In this document: positions 7,388 to 15,455 of the stretch, one piece after another | Position numbering within the stretch: position 1 is the first letter of the stretch | Layout of the letters: each line of letters begins with the position of its first letter | Assembly (NCBI GenBank): GCA_002291845.1 | Contig: DBAU01000009.1 | Coordinates: forward strand, 1 to 19,064 | Direction: 5' to 3' | Origin: Alphaproteobacteria bacterium UBA1002 | GTDB lineage: Bacteria > Pseudomonadota > Alphaproteobacteria > Rickettsiales > UBA998 | Length of the DNA stretch: 19,064 nt | The notes under the pieces: model-generated | The model's database searches: none | What the model saw: the letters and a program-made list of their open reading frames with translations, nothing else | What the model was told of the DNA's origin: nothing | Translations under genes and position numbers: made by a program

Positions 7388-7602
7388 AGATTTTTTGCGT
7401 AAAATCCTGGGCTGTTTTTTTGCAGAATCCCTTGCGCCCCGTTTCTTTAAAAGAGCGAAGTGCATGGGAATTGTCATTTCGATAAGTGGCTGATGTGGAA
7501 TGCTTTTGCAGGCTGCTGAAGATTGCAACAATCTGTCACAAAGTGTGAATTGTGAGGTGGCGATGGATCCGTTAATTTGCCTATCAAGAAAAAAGGTATC
7601 CT
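7388..7602 (+). promoter_or_regulatory. lpxC upstream region
   Basis: This stretch lies between the ftsZ terminator and lpxC and should hold an lpxC promoter. A TTGTCA (7471-7476) resembles a -35 box but has no convincing -10 partner. There is a short perfect inverted repeat TCACA-AAG-TGTGA (7536-7548) with a further TGTGA (7551-7555), one GANTC site (7425-7429), and the lpxC Shine-Dalgarno AAAAGG (7591-7596). No credible gene was found; two tiny overlapping frames at 7464-7519 lack support. Confidence 0.4.
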
Positions 7603-8541
7603 ATGCAACATACTCTTAAACATGCGGTCTGCCTACACGGGGTTGGTCTGCATTCCGGACAAACCATCCGCATGACCCTGCGTCCTGCTGGGCCGGATGA
7701 GGGCATTATGTTTCAGCGTACGGATATGGAAGGCCCCGCATCCTTTATCCCCGCGACGTATGACCGCATCAGTGACACGCGCCTGTGCAGCGTTCTGGAG
7801 AATGGTTATGGTGTAAAAATCGGCACCGTGGAGCACCTCATGGCTGCGCTGTGGGGCGCTGGCGTTGATAATGCGGTCATTGAAATAGATGGCTCGGAAG
7901 TTCCTATCATGGATGGTAGCTCAGAGCCCTTCATCACCCTGCTTGAGCAAGCGGGCCTCGAGGAGCAGGATGCGCCGCGTCGTCTGCTAGTGGTGGATCA
8001 GGTGATTGAAGTGCGCGATGGTGATGCCTATGCCCGCATCGAGCCGCACGATGGCTTTGTGTTGGACGTTGCGATTGATTTTGCGCATGCTGCCATCGGT
8101 GCGCAGCGAGCGGAGTATGATTTCTCCGACACCACCTTTGCTGAGGCCCTCTCCAAAGCGCGTACATTTGGCTTCGCGGAGGATGTGGAGCGCCTGCGTG
8201 CGGCTGGGCTTGCCCGTGGCGGATCGCTTGAGAATGCTGTGGTGATTGGCGCAGAGGGCGTGCTCAACACAGAAGGTCTGCGCTACCATGATGAATTTGT
8301 GCGCCACAAGGCTCTGGATTGCATCGGTGATTTTTTCCTCTGCGGCTATCGTCTCTCCGCGCGGGTAACCATGGTCAAGCCGGGCCATCGTGTGAATAAT
8401 CTTTTGATGCGTGCCTTGATGGCGCGCACCGATGCCTGGCGCTTACAGGATGATTTGACCAGCGCGACACTTTCGACGTTGACGGCTGCGCGTGGTGGAC
8501 GTTCGCCGTTGGCTCGCGTGCTGCATCAGGCCGATAAATAG
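7603..8541 (+). CDS. lpxC: UDP-3-O-acyl-N-acetylglucosamine deacetylase (LpxC)
   Basis: LpxC is the zinc enzyme for the committed step of lipid A synthesis, removing the N-acetyl group from UDP-3-O-acyl-GlcNAc in the cytoplasm. Seen: the N-terminal HGVGLHSG motif, TVEHLMAAL with the zinc ligand His78 and the catalytic Glu77, DGSEVPIMDGSS, ARTFGF, HKALDCIGD with zinc ligands His235 and Asp239, and PGHRVNN with the catalytic His262. At 312 residues the length is usual. The start is supported by AAAAGG 6 bases upstream. It lies after the ftsZ terminator, so it probably has its own promoter. It shows that the organism makes lipopolysaccharide with an ordinary lipid A route. Confidence 0.97.
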   Translation: MQHTLKHAVCLHGVGLHSGQTIRMTLRPAGPDEGIMFQRTDMEGPASFIPATYDRISDTRLCSVLENGYGVKIGTVEHLMAALWGAGVDNAVIEIDGSEVPIMDGSSEPFITLLEQAGLEEQDAPRRLLVVDQVIEVRDGDAYARIEPHDGFVLDVAIDFAHAAIGAQRAEYDFSDTTFAEALSKARTFGFAEDVERLRAAGLARGGSLENAVVIGAEGVLNTEGLRYHDEFVRHKALDCIGDFFLCGYRLSARVTMVKPGHRVNNLLMRALMARTDAWRLQDDLTSATLSTLTAARGGRSPLARVLHQADK

Positions 8542-8569
8542 GCATCTGTCCTCCTCTGGCCAACAGATT

Positions 8570-8595
8570 GTTCAGGTACATTTCCCCTGAAATCC
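8570..8595 (+). repeat. Small inverted repeat between lpxC and bamD
   Basis: TTCAGG (8571-8576) and CCTGAA (8586-8591) form a 6-bp stem with a 9-base loop and no T-run. The arms and their edges (GTTCAGG on the left, CCTGAA-ATCC on the right) match the inner arms of the murB-ddl leader (GTTCAGG at 2349-2355, CCTGAATCC at 2385-2393). Confidence 0.5.
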
Positions 8596-8598
8596 GCG

Positions 8599-8626
8599 TT
8601 CACTTTTGATGGCGCGATGCTATAAC
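8599..8626 (+). promoter_or_regulatory. Candidate leaderless promoter of bamD
   Basis: TTCACT (8599-8604), a 16-base spacer and TATAAC (8621-8626) resemble a sigma-70 promoter. TATAAC ends 6 bases before the ATG at 8633, so the predicted transcript would begin at or next to the start codon. This agrees with the lack of a good Shine-Dalgarno there. Confidence 0.4.
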
Positions 8627-8632
8627 CGGATC

Positions 8633-9493
8633 ATGCCGATTCATCCACGACGCTTCCTGCTCCGTAGCTCCGCGCTTCTGCTCGCTCTCAGCCTTTCTGG
8701 CTGCAGCATGTTTGAGGGCAGCTGGTTTGAGAGTGAAGAGGAGGAAAAAAAGCGCGAGCTCGCGGAGGAAGCCGAGGCATCACCGGAAGAATTATACGAA
8801 AAAGCACGCTATGAATTCGCGGAAGGAAAGTTCAAAACCTCTGTAAAATCTTTCGATGACGTGGAGCGCCTGCATCCTTATTCGGAATGGTCTTCACGAT
8901 CCCAGATTATGTCCGGTTATGCCAGCTATCGTGCCAACCAGTACGATGACGCGATTCTCACGTTTGAGCGCTTTGTTAAAATGCATCCAGGTCATGAAAG
9001 CGCACCCTATGCGTATTATATGATGGCGCTTTGCTACTATGAGCAGATCTCTGATGTAGGGCGCGATCAGGGACTCACCCAGAAGGCGCAGGAATCATTG
9101 CGTACGGTTGTGCAGCGTTTTCCCGATACGGAATTTGCGCGTGATGCAAAACTGAAGCTTGATCTGACCGAAGACCATCTGGCCGGTAAGGAGATGATGA
9201 TTGGGCGCTACTATCTGGAGCGCGATGAGTATCTGGCCGCCGTCAACCGTTTCCGCACCGTGGTACTCGATTACCAGACAACCAGCCATGTGCCGGAGGC
9301 GCTGCACCGCCTGGTCGAAACCCATCTAAAGCTGGGTGTGGAAGACGAAGCACGACGCTATGCAGCGGTACTCGGGCATAACTTTCCCTCAAGCACATGG
9401 TATAAGCGTAGCTATGCCTTGCTTGAGAAAAATGGCGTCGCGCCGCCGGATGTGGACAAAGGATTATTCAGTACGTTGCTCTCGGGAATCTGA
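8633..9493 (+). CDS. bamD: Outer membrane assembly lipoprotein BamD
   Basis: BamD is an essential lipoprotein of the BAM complex that folds beta-barrel proteins into the outer membrane together with BamA. Seen: from ATG 8633 an ideal lipoprotein signal peptide (basic n-region with RR at 6-7, hydrophobic core, lipobox LSGC with Cys24), then a short acidic linker with a glutamate run, then TPR-like helical repeats, beginning ELYEKARYEFAEGKFKTSVK and continuing through DDAILTFERFVKMHPGH and YLAAVNRFRTVVLDY. The length of 286 residues fits. I reject the upstream TTG 8606 and ATG 8609: they add residues ahead of a complete signal peptide. Annotation at 8606 or 8609 is possible. The stop and the next start overlap as TGATG, coupling it to recN. 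Confidence 0.94.
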   Translation: MPIHPRRFLLRSSALLLALSLSGCSMFEGSWFESEEEEKKRELAEEAEASPEELYEKARYEFAEGKFKTSVKSFDDVERLHPYSEWSSRSQIMSGYASYRANQYDDAILTFERFVKMHPGHESAPYAYYMMALCYYEQISDVGRDQGLTQKAQESLRTVVQRFPDTEFARDAKLKLDLTEDHLAGKEMMIGRYYLERDEYLAAVNRFRTVVLDYQTTSHVPEALHRLVETHLKLGVEDEARRYAAVLGHNFPSSTWYKRSYALLEKNGVAPPDVDKGLFSTLLSGI

Positions 9494-11166
9494 TGCTGAC
9501 GCAGCTGACCATTCAAAATCTGGTGCTGATTGAAAAAGCAGAGATGGCATTGCAGCCGGGATTGTGCGTGCTTTCTGGAGAAACAGGCGCCGGAAAATCG
9601 ATTCTGCTTGATGCGCTGGGATTGGCCCTTGGTGCCCGTAGCGAAGCCCGGCTGGTACGCAAAGGCGCTGAAAAGGCGCAGGTGACGGCGGTGTTTGAGA
9701 TGGAAGGTCACCGCGCCGTGGCAAGCGTGCTGGATGAGATGGGTCTGGAGCCTTGCGATGAGCTCATCATCCGCCGACAACTGATGTCGGATGGAAAGTC
9801 CAAAGCGTTTGTCAATGATGCGCCGGTGAGCGTTAAAGCGCTGAAGGATCTGGGCGAGATGCTGGTGGAGATTCATGGCCAACATCAGCAGCGCGGATTG
9901 CTGGATAGCACGCAGCATCTGGCGCTGCTGGATGCCTATGGTCAGCTGCACGGAGAGCAGTCGCGTACTGCCGAAGCCTATGCTTCTTGGCGTGAGGCGC
10001 AGCGTGAGCTTGCGGCGCTGATGGAGTCTCTGGCACAGGCCTCGCGTGAGCGGGAATATCTTGAGCATATGCAAAAAGAACTGGATGCGCTGGCACCAGA
10101 AGTTGGAGAGGAAGAACGGCTTGCGGAAGCACGCACGCGAATGATGCAATCAGAGAAAATGGCGCAGACGCTGGATGAGGCGCTCGCCGCCCTGACCCAG
10201 CCGCGCGCGGTGGCGGAAGCCTTGCGAAGCGCGGAGCGTGTGCTCACCCGCTCCACGCTGGCGGAGGCCCCAAAATTCGCCCCGGCGTTGGTAGCACTTG
10301 ATAAAGCAGGCATTGAGCTTCAGGAGGCGATTGGACTGTTGGAAGCGCTCGGTGCTGCCTGTGGATATGATGCGGATGAGCTAGAGCGTAGCGAAGAGCG
10401 TCTTTTCGCGTTGCGTGCAGCGGCGCGTAAATACCAGTGCAGCGTTGATGAGCTGGCGCAACGCTTAGCCGAGGTGAATACCCGGCTCGGCGCGTTGCAT
10501 ACCGGTGAACGTCAGAAAACTGCGCTGGAGAGTATGCTGGCAACGCGTCGAGAGGCGTACTTGAAGGCGGCGGGCATTCTTCGCAAGGCGCGTGAAAAAG
10601 CAGCCGCCAAGCTCGAAGCGGCGCTGGTGAAGGAGCTTAAGCCTCTCAAGATGGACGCCACGCAGTTCCGTGTTGCGCTATTACCCAAAGACGAAGCGCA
10701 GTGGAATGCGCAGGGCACTGAGGTGGTACGTTTTGAGGTGGCCACCAACAAAGGTAGTGATTTTGGTCCGCTGGCCGCTATCGCGTCCGGAGGGGAGCTA
10801 TCGCGTTTCATGCTGGCCCTCGCCGTGGTGCTGGGTGAGGTAGATGCCACCCCGGTACTGATTTTTGATGAGATCGATACCGGAACTGGGGGCGCTGTGG
10901 CGGATGCTATCGGCAAGCGGCTGGAAGCGCTTGGGCGGCATGCACAGGTGCTGGTGGTAACCCATCAGCCGCAAGTCGCGGCACGGGGACGCAGCCATTT
11001 CTTTATTGAGAAAAAAACCCGGGGTGACGTGACTACGACGTATGTGCGGCGGCTGGATGATGCGGGGCGACGCGAAGAGCTGGCGCGCATGCTCTCCGGC
11101 GCAGCAATTACGGAAGAAGCACGCAAAGCGGCTGATAAGCTTCTGGATGACGCCGATGCGGCATAA
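9493..11166 (+). CDS. recN: DNA repair protein RecN
   Basis: RecN is an SMC-like ATPase that acts early in double-strand break repair with RecA. Seen: Walker A GETGAGKS (residues 29-36), a QHQQRGLLD segment marking the Q-loop region, a long central coiled coil (about 150-380, rich in Glu, Ala, Arg, Leu), the ABC signature SGGELSRF (from Ser432), Walker B LIFDEIDTG with Asp459 and Glu460, and a VTHQPQVA switch segment near the end. The length of 557 residues is normal. The start overlaps the bamD stop by one base and has GGGA (9484-9487) 5 bases upstream. The stop codon is directly followed by the ligA start. No LexA-type operator was identified in front of it, so SOS control, if any, would have to act on a promoter further upstream. 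Confidence 0.96.
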   Translation: MLTQLTIQNLVLIEKAEMALQPGLCVLSGETGAGKSILLDALGLALGARSEARLVRKGAEKAQVTAVFEMEGHRAVASVLDEMGLEPCDELIIRRQLMSDGKSKAFVNDAPVSVKALKDLGEMLVEIHGQHQQRGLLDSTQHLALLDAYGQLHGEQSRTAEAYASWREAQRELAALMESLAQASREREYLEHMQKELDALAPEVGEEERLAEARTRMMQSEKMAQTLDEALAALTQPRAVAEALRSAERVLTRSTLAEAPKFAPALVALDKAGIELQEAIGLLEALGAACGYDADELERSEERLFALRAAARKYQCSVDELAQRLAEVNTRLGALHTGERQKTALESMLATRREAYLKAAGILRKAREKAAAKLEAALVKELKPLKMDATQFRVALLPKDEAQWNAQGTEVVRFEVATNKGSDFGPLAAIASGGELSRFMLALAVVLGEVDATPVLIFDEIDTGTGGAVADAIGKRLEALGRHAQVLVVTHQPQVAARGRSHFFIEKKTRGDVTTTYVRRLDDAGRREELARMLSGAAITEEARKAADKLLDDADAA

Positions 11167-13260
11167 ATGCTCATGATGCTACGTTCTCCCGAGCAGTTGA
11201 CGGATCTGGAAGCGGCTGCCGAACTGGCGCAGCTGGCGCATGACATCAGTGCGCATGATCGCGCCTATTATGAGCGGGACGCGCCAACCATTAGTGATGC
11301 CGCGTACGATGCCATGCGCCAGCGCCTTAGCGCCATCGAGGCACGCTTCCCCCACCTTGTGCGGTCGGATAGCCCTTCGCTTCGGGTAGGCTCCGCGCCG
11401 GCTGAGGCCTTTGCCAAAGTGGAGCACCGCAAGCCGATGCTCTCTTTAGCGAATGTTTTTAGCCGGGACGAACTGGACGATTTTCTTCAGCGCGTTCGCC
11501 GTTTTTTGAACCTCGCTGATACGGAGCCGGTGGCCTGTACCTGCGAGCCGAAAATTGATGGTCTATCCTTCTCCGCTACCTTTGAGCATGGCCGTTATGT
11601 ACGCGCCGCTACCCGTGGTAATGGCATGGTGGGTGAAGACATCACCCATAATCTTGCCACCGTACTCGGCTGGCCACGGCAGATAAAAGGCGACGCTCCT
11701 GCCTTGCTGGAGATTCGCGGCGAAGTCTACATGGATAAAAATGATTTCTTGGCATTAAATGTGCGGCGGGCAGAAGCCGGTGAGCCATTATTTGCCAACC
11801 CACGCAATGCCGCGGCTGGCTCGCTGCGGCAGCTAGATCCCAATGTGACGGCGGATCGCCACCTGCGCTATTTTGTTTATGCAATAGGTGAGGTGCAGGG
11901 AGAGTTACCCGTACATACACAGCATGACTTTCTGCAATGGTGTGCGACTGCAGGGTTTGCAGTGAATGACCGTTCTCAGCGCGCTGAAACGGTAGAAGAA
12001 GTACAGCAGCATTATGTGGCCCTACAGTCTGCGCGTCCCACGCTTTCGTATGATATTGATGGCATGGTCATCAAGGTGGATCGTTGGGATTGGCAGGAGC
12101 GACTGGGATTTGTACAACGCTCCCCACGCTGGGGGACGGCCTATAAATTTCCTGCTGAGCAGGCAGAAACGTGGCTTGAGGCTATACAGATTCAGGTGGG
12201 CCGTACGGGTGCGCTGACGCCGGTGGCACACCTTATGCCCATTACGGTTGGCGGCGTGGTGGTCGCCCGTGCAACCCTGCACAATGAAGATGAGATCGCA
12301 CGTAAGGATATCCGCGTGGGCGACAAGGTGCGGTTACAACGTGCCGGCGATGTGATTCCGCAGATCACCGGGGTCGTTACAGAGCATCGCCCTGAAGGGG
12401 CCCAGCCATATGTTTTCCCAGATCACTGTCCGGTTTGTGGCAGTCCAGCGATTCGTGAGGAAGGTGAGGCGGTTCGCCGCTGCACGGGCGGACTGGTCTG
12501 TGATGCTCAGCTGGTAGAGCGGCTGCGCCATTTTGTTTCGCGTCAGGCGTTTGATATTGAGGGCTTGGGTCAAAAACAAATCGAGGCGTTCTGGCGTGAA
12601 AAACTTATTCATGAGCCGCAGGATATTTTTACTCTCGCCGCGCGTGACCGCGAAAGCCTGACGCCGCTGCGCAAGCGCGAAGGATGGGGTGATAAATCCG
12701 CAGCCAATCTGTTTGAAGCGATTGAGCGCGCACGCAGCCTCAGTCTGCCGCGCTTTATTTTCGCGCTTGGCATTCGTCATATCGGTGAAGGCAATGCGGG
12801 GTTGCTTGCCCGCTTTTACGGCACCATCGAGGCCTTCGTAGAGGCCATGGATCGGATTGTACGGGGTGATGAAGTCGCGCGCACCGAGCTGGAGGCCATC
12901 CATGGGGTGGGGCATAAAGTGGCTGAGGCATTAATCGAGTTTTTTGTCAATGAGCGGCAGCGCCACATTCTGAGCGCCATTTTGCAGCAGGTCACCGTGC
13001 TGGACGCACCGGTCGCGGCAGCCGCATCTCCAGTCGCCGGAAAAACGGTTGTGTTTACGGGGAGTCTTCAGCGTCAAACGCGCAGTGAAGCAAAAGCGGA
13101 AGCGCAAGCACTCGGCGCTAAAGTCGCCGGGTCAGTTTCAGCCAAGACCGATTACGTGGTGGCAGGGCAGGATGCCGGATCAAAACTTGACGCCGCTCGC
13201 GGGCTGGGCGTGGCCGTGCTCAGTGAAGACGAATGGCATCACCTGATTGGCAAAGACTGA
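11167..13260 (+). CDS. ligA: NAD-dependent DNA ligase LigA
   Basis: LigA seals nicks in DNA during replication and repair using NAD+. Seen in order: the N-terminal Ia domain with AYYERDAPTISDAAYD, the adenylation domain with the active-site lysine Lys129 in EPKIDG, TRGNGMVGEDIT, the EVYM segment, the DGMVIKVD motif, the OB domain with GRTGALTPVA, a four-cysteine zinc finger (Cys421, 424, 439, 445), the helix-hairpin-helix region with GLG and GIRHIGEGNAG, and a C-terminal BRCT domain (about 615-697, with GKTVVFTGSL). The length of 697 residues is full. The start directly abuts the recN stop with no clear Shine-Dalgarno; ATGs at 11173 and 11176 are equally possible. The gene ends 3 bases from the stop of a convergent gene with no terminator visible. 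Confidence 0.97.
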   Translation: MLMMLRSPEQLTDLEAAAELAQLAHDISAHDRAYYERDAPTISDAAYDAMRQRLSAIEARFPHLVRSDSPSLRVGSAPAEAFAKVEHRKPMLSLANVFSRDELDDFLQRVRRFLNLADTEPVACTCEPKIDGLSFSATFEHGRYVRAATRGNGMVGEDITHNLATVLGWPRQIKGDAPALLEIRGEVYMDKNDFLALNVRRAEAGEPLFANPRNAAAGSLRQLDPNVTADRHLRYFVYAIGEVQGELPVHTQHDFLQWCATAGFAVNDRSQRAETVEEVQQHYVALQSARPTLSYDIDGMVIKVDRWDWQERLGFVQRSPRWGTAYKFPAEQAETWLEAIQIQVGRTGALTPVAHLMPITVGGVVVARATLHNEDEIARKDIRVGDKVRLQRAGDVIPQITGVVTEHRPEGAQPYVFPDHCPVCGSPAIREEGEAVRRCTGGLVCDAQLVERLRHFVSRQAFDIEGLGQKQIEAFWREKLIHEPQDIFTLAARDRESLTPLRKREGWGDKSAANLFEAIERARSLSLPRFIFALGIRHIGEGNAGLLARFYGTIEAFVEAMDRIVRGDEVARTELEAIHGVGHKVAEALIEFFVNERQRHILSAILQQVTVLDAPVAAAASPVAGKTVVFTGSLQRQTRSEAKAEAQALGAKVAGSVSAKTDYVVAGQDAGSKLDAARGLGVAVLSEDEWHHLIGKD

Positions 13261-13263
13261 GCA

Positions 13264-15342
13264 TTACTCAGGTTTATAGCACCAGAACTGATACATCGCC
13301 GCAAACATCCTTGGTGAGCGCTGTTCTGTCTGATCCCATAAATCCAGATTTGTATAGTCTTTCTGGAATGGGAAACATTCATCAAACATTTGGTAGGTAA
13401 TGCTGTTGTTTGCAAAGCCGATAAATTTCAAGTTCAGCGCTTGTAGGCATTGCTTGATTTGCGGAATGGTAAACTGATGCTCCTGTCTATGAAAGAGTAA
13501 GTCTCGCAATGTAGACTCTGTGAAGAAATCACTGCTGGTCATGAACGGGTTATTCGGATCAAAGATGATTTCTTCGCGGTATTTACGAATATCCTCTGGT
13601 GTATCCTTGTATCCCTTGGCCGCGATTTCCTCTCTTGCTTTGGAGATGGCCTGGCGGGAAAGCTTGCTATAGAGCGCAATATTCATCAGGCCGCCTGGTT
13701 TCAGCACCTGATTGATACTTCTCCAGCCGTCCATCGGCTCGCGCATGTGGTGCAGCACACCGCTACAGAACACCATATCAAATGTTTTTCCGTATGAGGG
13801 GATATCGAGAATATCCATATGCATAAACTGGATATTCTTGAACTTCATTTCTTCACTTTTCAGTAGCGCGTAGGCCAAGCTGCGGCGGCTGATATCAATG
13901 GCGAAGATATCTGCATGTGGCAGATAGCTGGCGATATTCAGCGGTTGACGCCCCGTGCCACATCCTGCCACCAGAATAGAAGGTTTGTCCGGAACCGACG
14001 GCTTGAAAGGATAGGGGTATGGCACAATCCCACGTAGGAATGTCCGCGTGGCGATCGGTTCTACATCCACGATGGAATCCCAGCGGGGATAAGGATTTTC
14101 TTCGTATTGCTCACGCACTTTCAAAGAAACATCATCTTGGATTGAACCAAATGATTCGATCCGTGTGCGTGCGACTTCTTCCTCAAGGGCCAAATCGGCG
14201 TAGGTCAACTGGAGCACACCATACAAAGGATTGTCGGATGTATACCGTGACTGCAGCGCTTTCCATGCGGCATCCATATCCATCCGTTTAAGCGCCTCAT
14301 ACATAGCCAGTAAGATGATATCGGCTTCTTCTTGAACCGTCAGTGAGGCATCTGCATGAGTCACTGACCCCACAACACGGTCTTTGAGCCGCTGCAACAG
14401 AACTTTTTCTTCCTCGGTAACCCGCACAATATATTCCGTACGGAAGAAATATCCGGCGATGCCTTGCATCAGCTTGAGATCTTGTGGCTGGATGGTCAGA
14501 TTCGGTGCTTCCAGGGTCAGCTCTACCAGTAGCGCGTAACGCACGGCGGCCATGAAACGCTCAAATTTTTGTGAGCAGACTGTGTTGTTCTCAATGATCT
14601 TGATGAACAGCTCATCCTGTAACAAGGTGAGCAGGTCCCCCTGTCTGGCATAGGTGACCAGGGCTTTGTCACCTTGAAGCTGCACGGCATTAAACATACC
14701 CCTCAGCCCCACATTACTTGCCAACATAGCAAAGGTAGCTACCATGGGAGGGCCGCCTTCGCAGCGATCCTTTAACGGAGCGTACTCAGCAACAAAGCGG
14801 ATAAAATCATCCGGCATAAAGGGATTATCGCACCCCATGAGGGCAGCACTTAAGCGAAGCCATAATTCCATACGATCCGGATGCTGTTTCACAGCCATCA
14901 TCGCGTGAGCCAGCAGACTTTGTGTATCATTATTCGCCAGATAAAGCTGTTGCAGCTTCTCGTTCGCCGGAAGGAAGTCTGGCTTGTGAAACAAGGTGCT
15001 TTTGAAGAATTCCGCCGCCTGATCATACATGCGATGTTCCAGCATGATGACTCCCAGAGAATAGAGCGATGACCAATGGGTAGGATCTAGCTCTAGAATC
15101 TTGCCGTAGCCTGCAATGGCCTCATTGTGACGTCCCACCTTGTTGTACACATTGGCCAGAATAAACAGGACGTCGAGATCGTTTGGATGGCGCGCCAGAT
15201 GTTCTCGGCATTGGCGCTCGACCTGATCAAGCTGACCTTTGGCTGCTAAATCCGCCAGAATAGGCAGCAGCACATGGGGTGCAAAGGCTGGCGCATCTCC
15301 TGATGAAGTCTCTTTGGTTTTCTGTGATGGGGCCGTGGTCAT
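13264..15342 (-). CDS. TPR-containing SAM-dependent methyltransferase
   Basis: The 692-residue protein has no signal peptide or membrane segment. Seen: TPR-like repeats (about 35-155, for example NDLDVLFILANVYNKVGRHN then WSSLYSLGVIMLEHRMYDQA), a helical middle region (about 160-400) I cannot assign, the motif QYEENPYPRW (412-421), then a class I methyltransferase fold with motif I ILVAGCGTG (456-464), the acidic AIDIS strand, MDILDI, FCSGVLHHM and LKPGGLMNIALYS, and a C-terminal region of about 130 residues. The QYEENPYPRW-plus-methyltransferase arrangement with N-terminal TPRs is, to my knowledge, a recurring proteobacterial type without an established substrate; this is recall, not a search. 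The TPRs suggest a protein partner or protein substrate. It is divergent from prmA and converges on ligA with a 3-base gap. The start lacks a Shine-Dalgarno but has TATAGT 6 bases before it. Confidence 0.88.
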   Translation of the reverse strand: MTTAPSQKTKETSSGDAPAFAPHVLLPILADLAAKGQLDQVERQCREHLARHPNDLDVLFILANVYNKVGRHNEAIAGYGKILELDPTHWSSLYSLGVIMLEHRMYDQAAEFFKSTLFHKPDFLPANEKLQQLYLANNDTQSLLAHAMMAVKQHPDRMELWLRLSAALMGCDNPFMPDDFIRFVAEYAPLKDRCEGGPPMVATFAMLASNVGLRGMFNAVQLQGDKALVTYARQGDLLTLLQDELFIKIIENNTVCSQKFERFMAAVRYALLVELTLEAPNLTIQPQDLKLMQGIAGYFFRTEYIVRVTEEEKVLLQRLKDRVVGSVTHADASLTVQEEADIILLAMYEALKRMDMDAAWKALQSRYTSDNPLYGVLQLTYADLALEEEVARTRIESFGSIQDDVSLKVREQYEENPYPRWDSIVDVEPIATRTFLRGIVPYPYPFKPSVPDKPSILVAGCGTGRQPLNIASYLPHADIFAIDISRRSLAYALLKSEEMKFKNIQFMHMDILDIPSYGKTFDMVFCSGVLHHMREPMDGWRSINQVLKPGGLMNIALYSKLSRQAISKAREEIAAKGYKDTPEDIRKYREEIIFDPNNPFMTSSDFFTESTLRDLLFHRQEHQFTIPQIKQCLQALNLKFIGFANNSITYQMFDECFPFQKDYTNLDLWDQTEQRSPRMFAAMYQFWCYKPE

Positions 15343-15348
15343 GAGGGA

Positions 15349-15354
15349 ACTATA
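15349..15354 (-). promoter_or_regulatory. Candidate -10 box placing a leaderless start for the TPR-methyltransferase
   Basis: On the minus strand TATAGT (five of six to TATAAT) is followed by exactly 6 bases and then the ATG at 15342, the same spacing as TATAAC and ATG in front of bamD. No Shine-Dalgarno is present. The -35 region is poor, so this rests on the -10 box and spacing only. Confidence 0.3.
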
Positions 15355-15455
15355 ATCGGTTGGGTTGAAAACAAAGTCCGTGGACGAGCTTTAATATAAA
15401 CAGTATGACCCCGATACGGTAGAAATTTATTCTTTGACCAGCAGCGGTATATGCT

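Noticed and set aside
7464..7519. Two tiny overlapping frames (9 and 8 codons, joined as TGATG) that could be a leader peptide for lpxC
   Set aside because: No good ribosome-binding site, no regulatory codon run, and no attenuator hairpin downstream; chance is sufficient.
7536..7548. CRP/FNR-type site before lpxC
   Set aside because: The CRP consensus is TGTGA-N6-TCACA; here the half-sites are in the opposite order with only 3 bases between.
8606..8632. TTG 8606 or ATG 8609 as the bamD start
   Set aside because: They add eight to nine residues in front of a complete lipoprotein signal peptide, and the promoter-like TATAAC lies within that stretch. ATG 8633 is better, though not proven.
9412..10149. 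245-codon minus-strand frame across bamD and recN
   Set aside because: Opposite clear catalytic motifs of RecN; composition rich in His, Gln and Leu typical of an antisense shadow.
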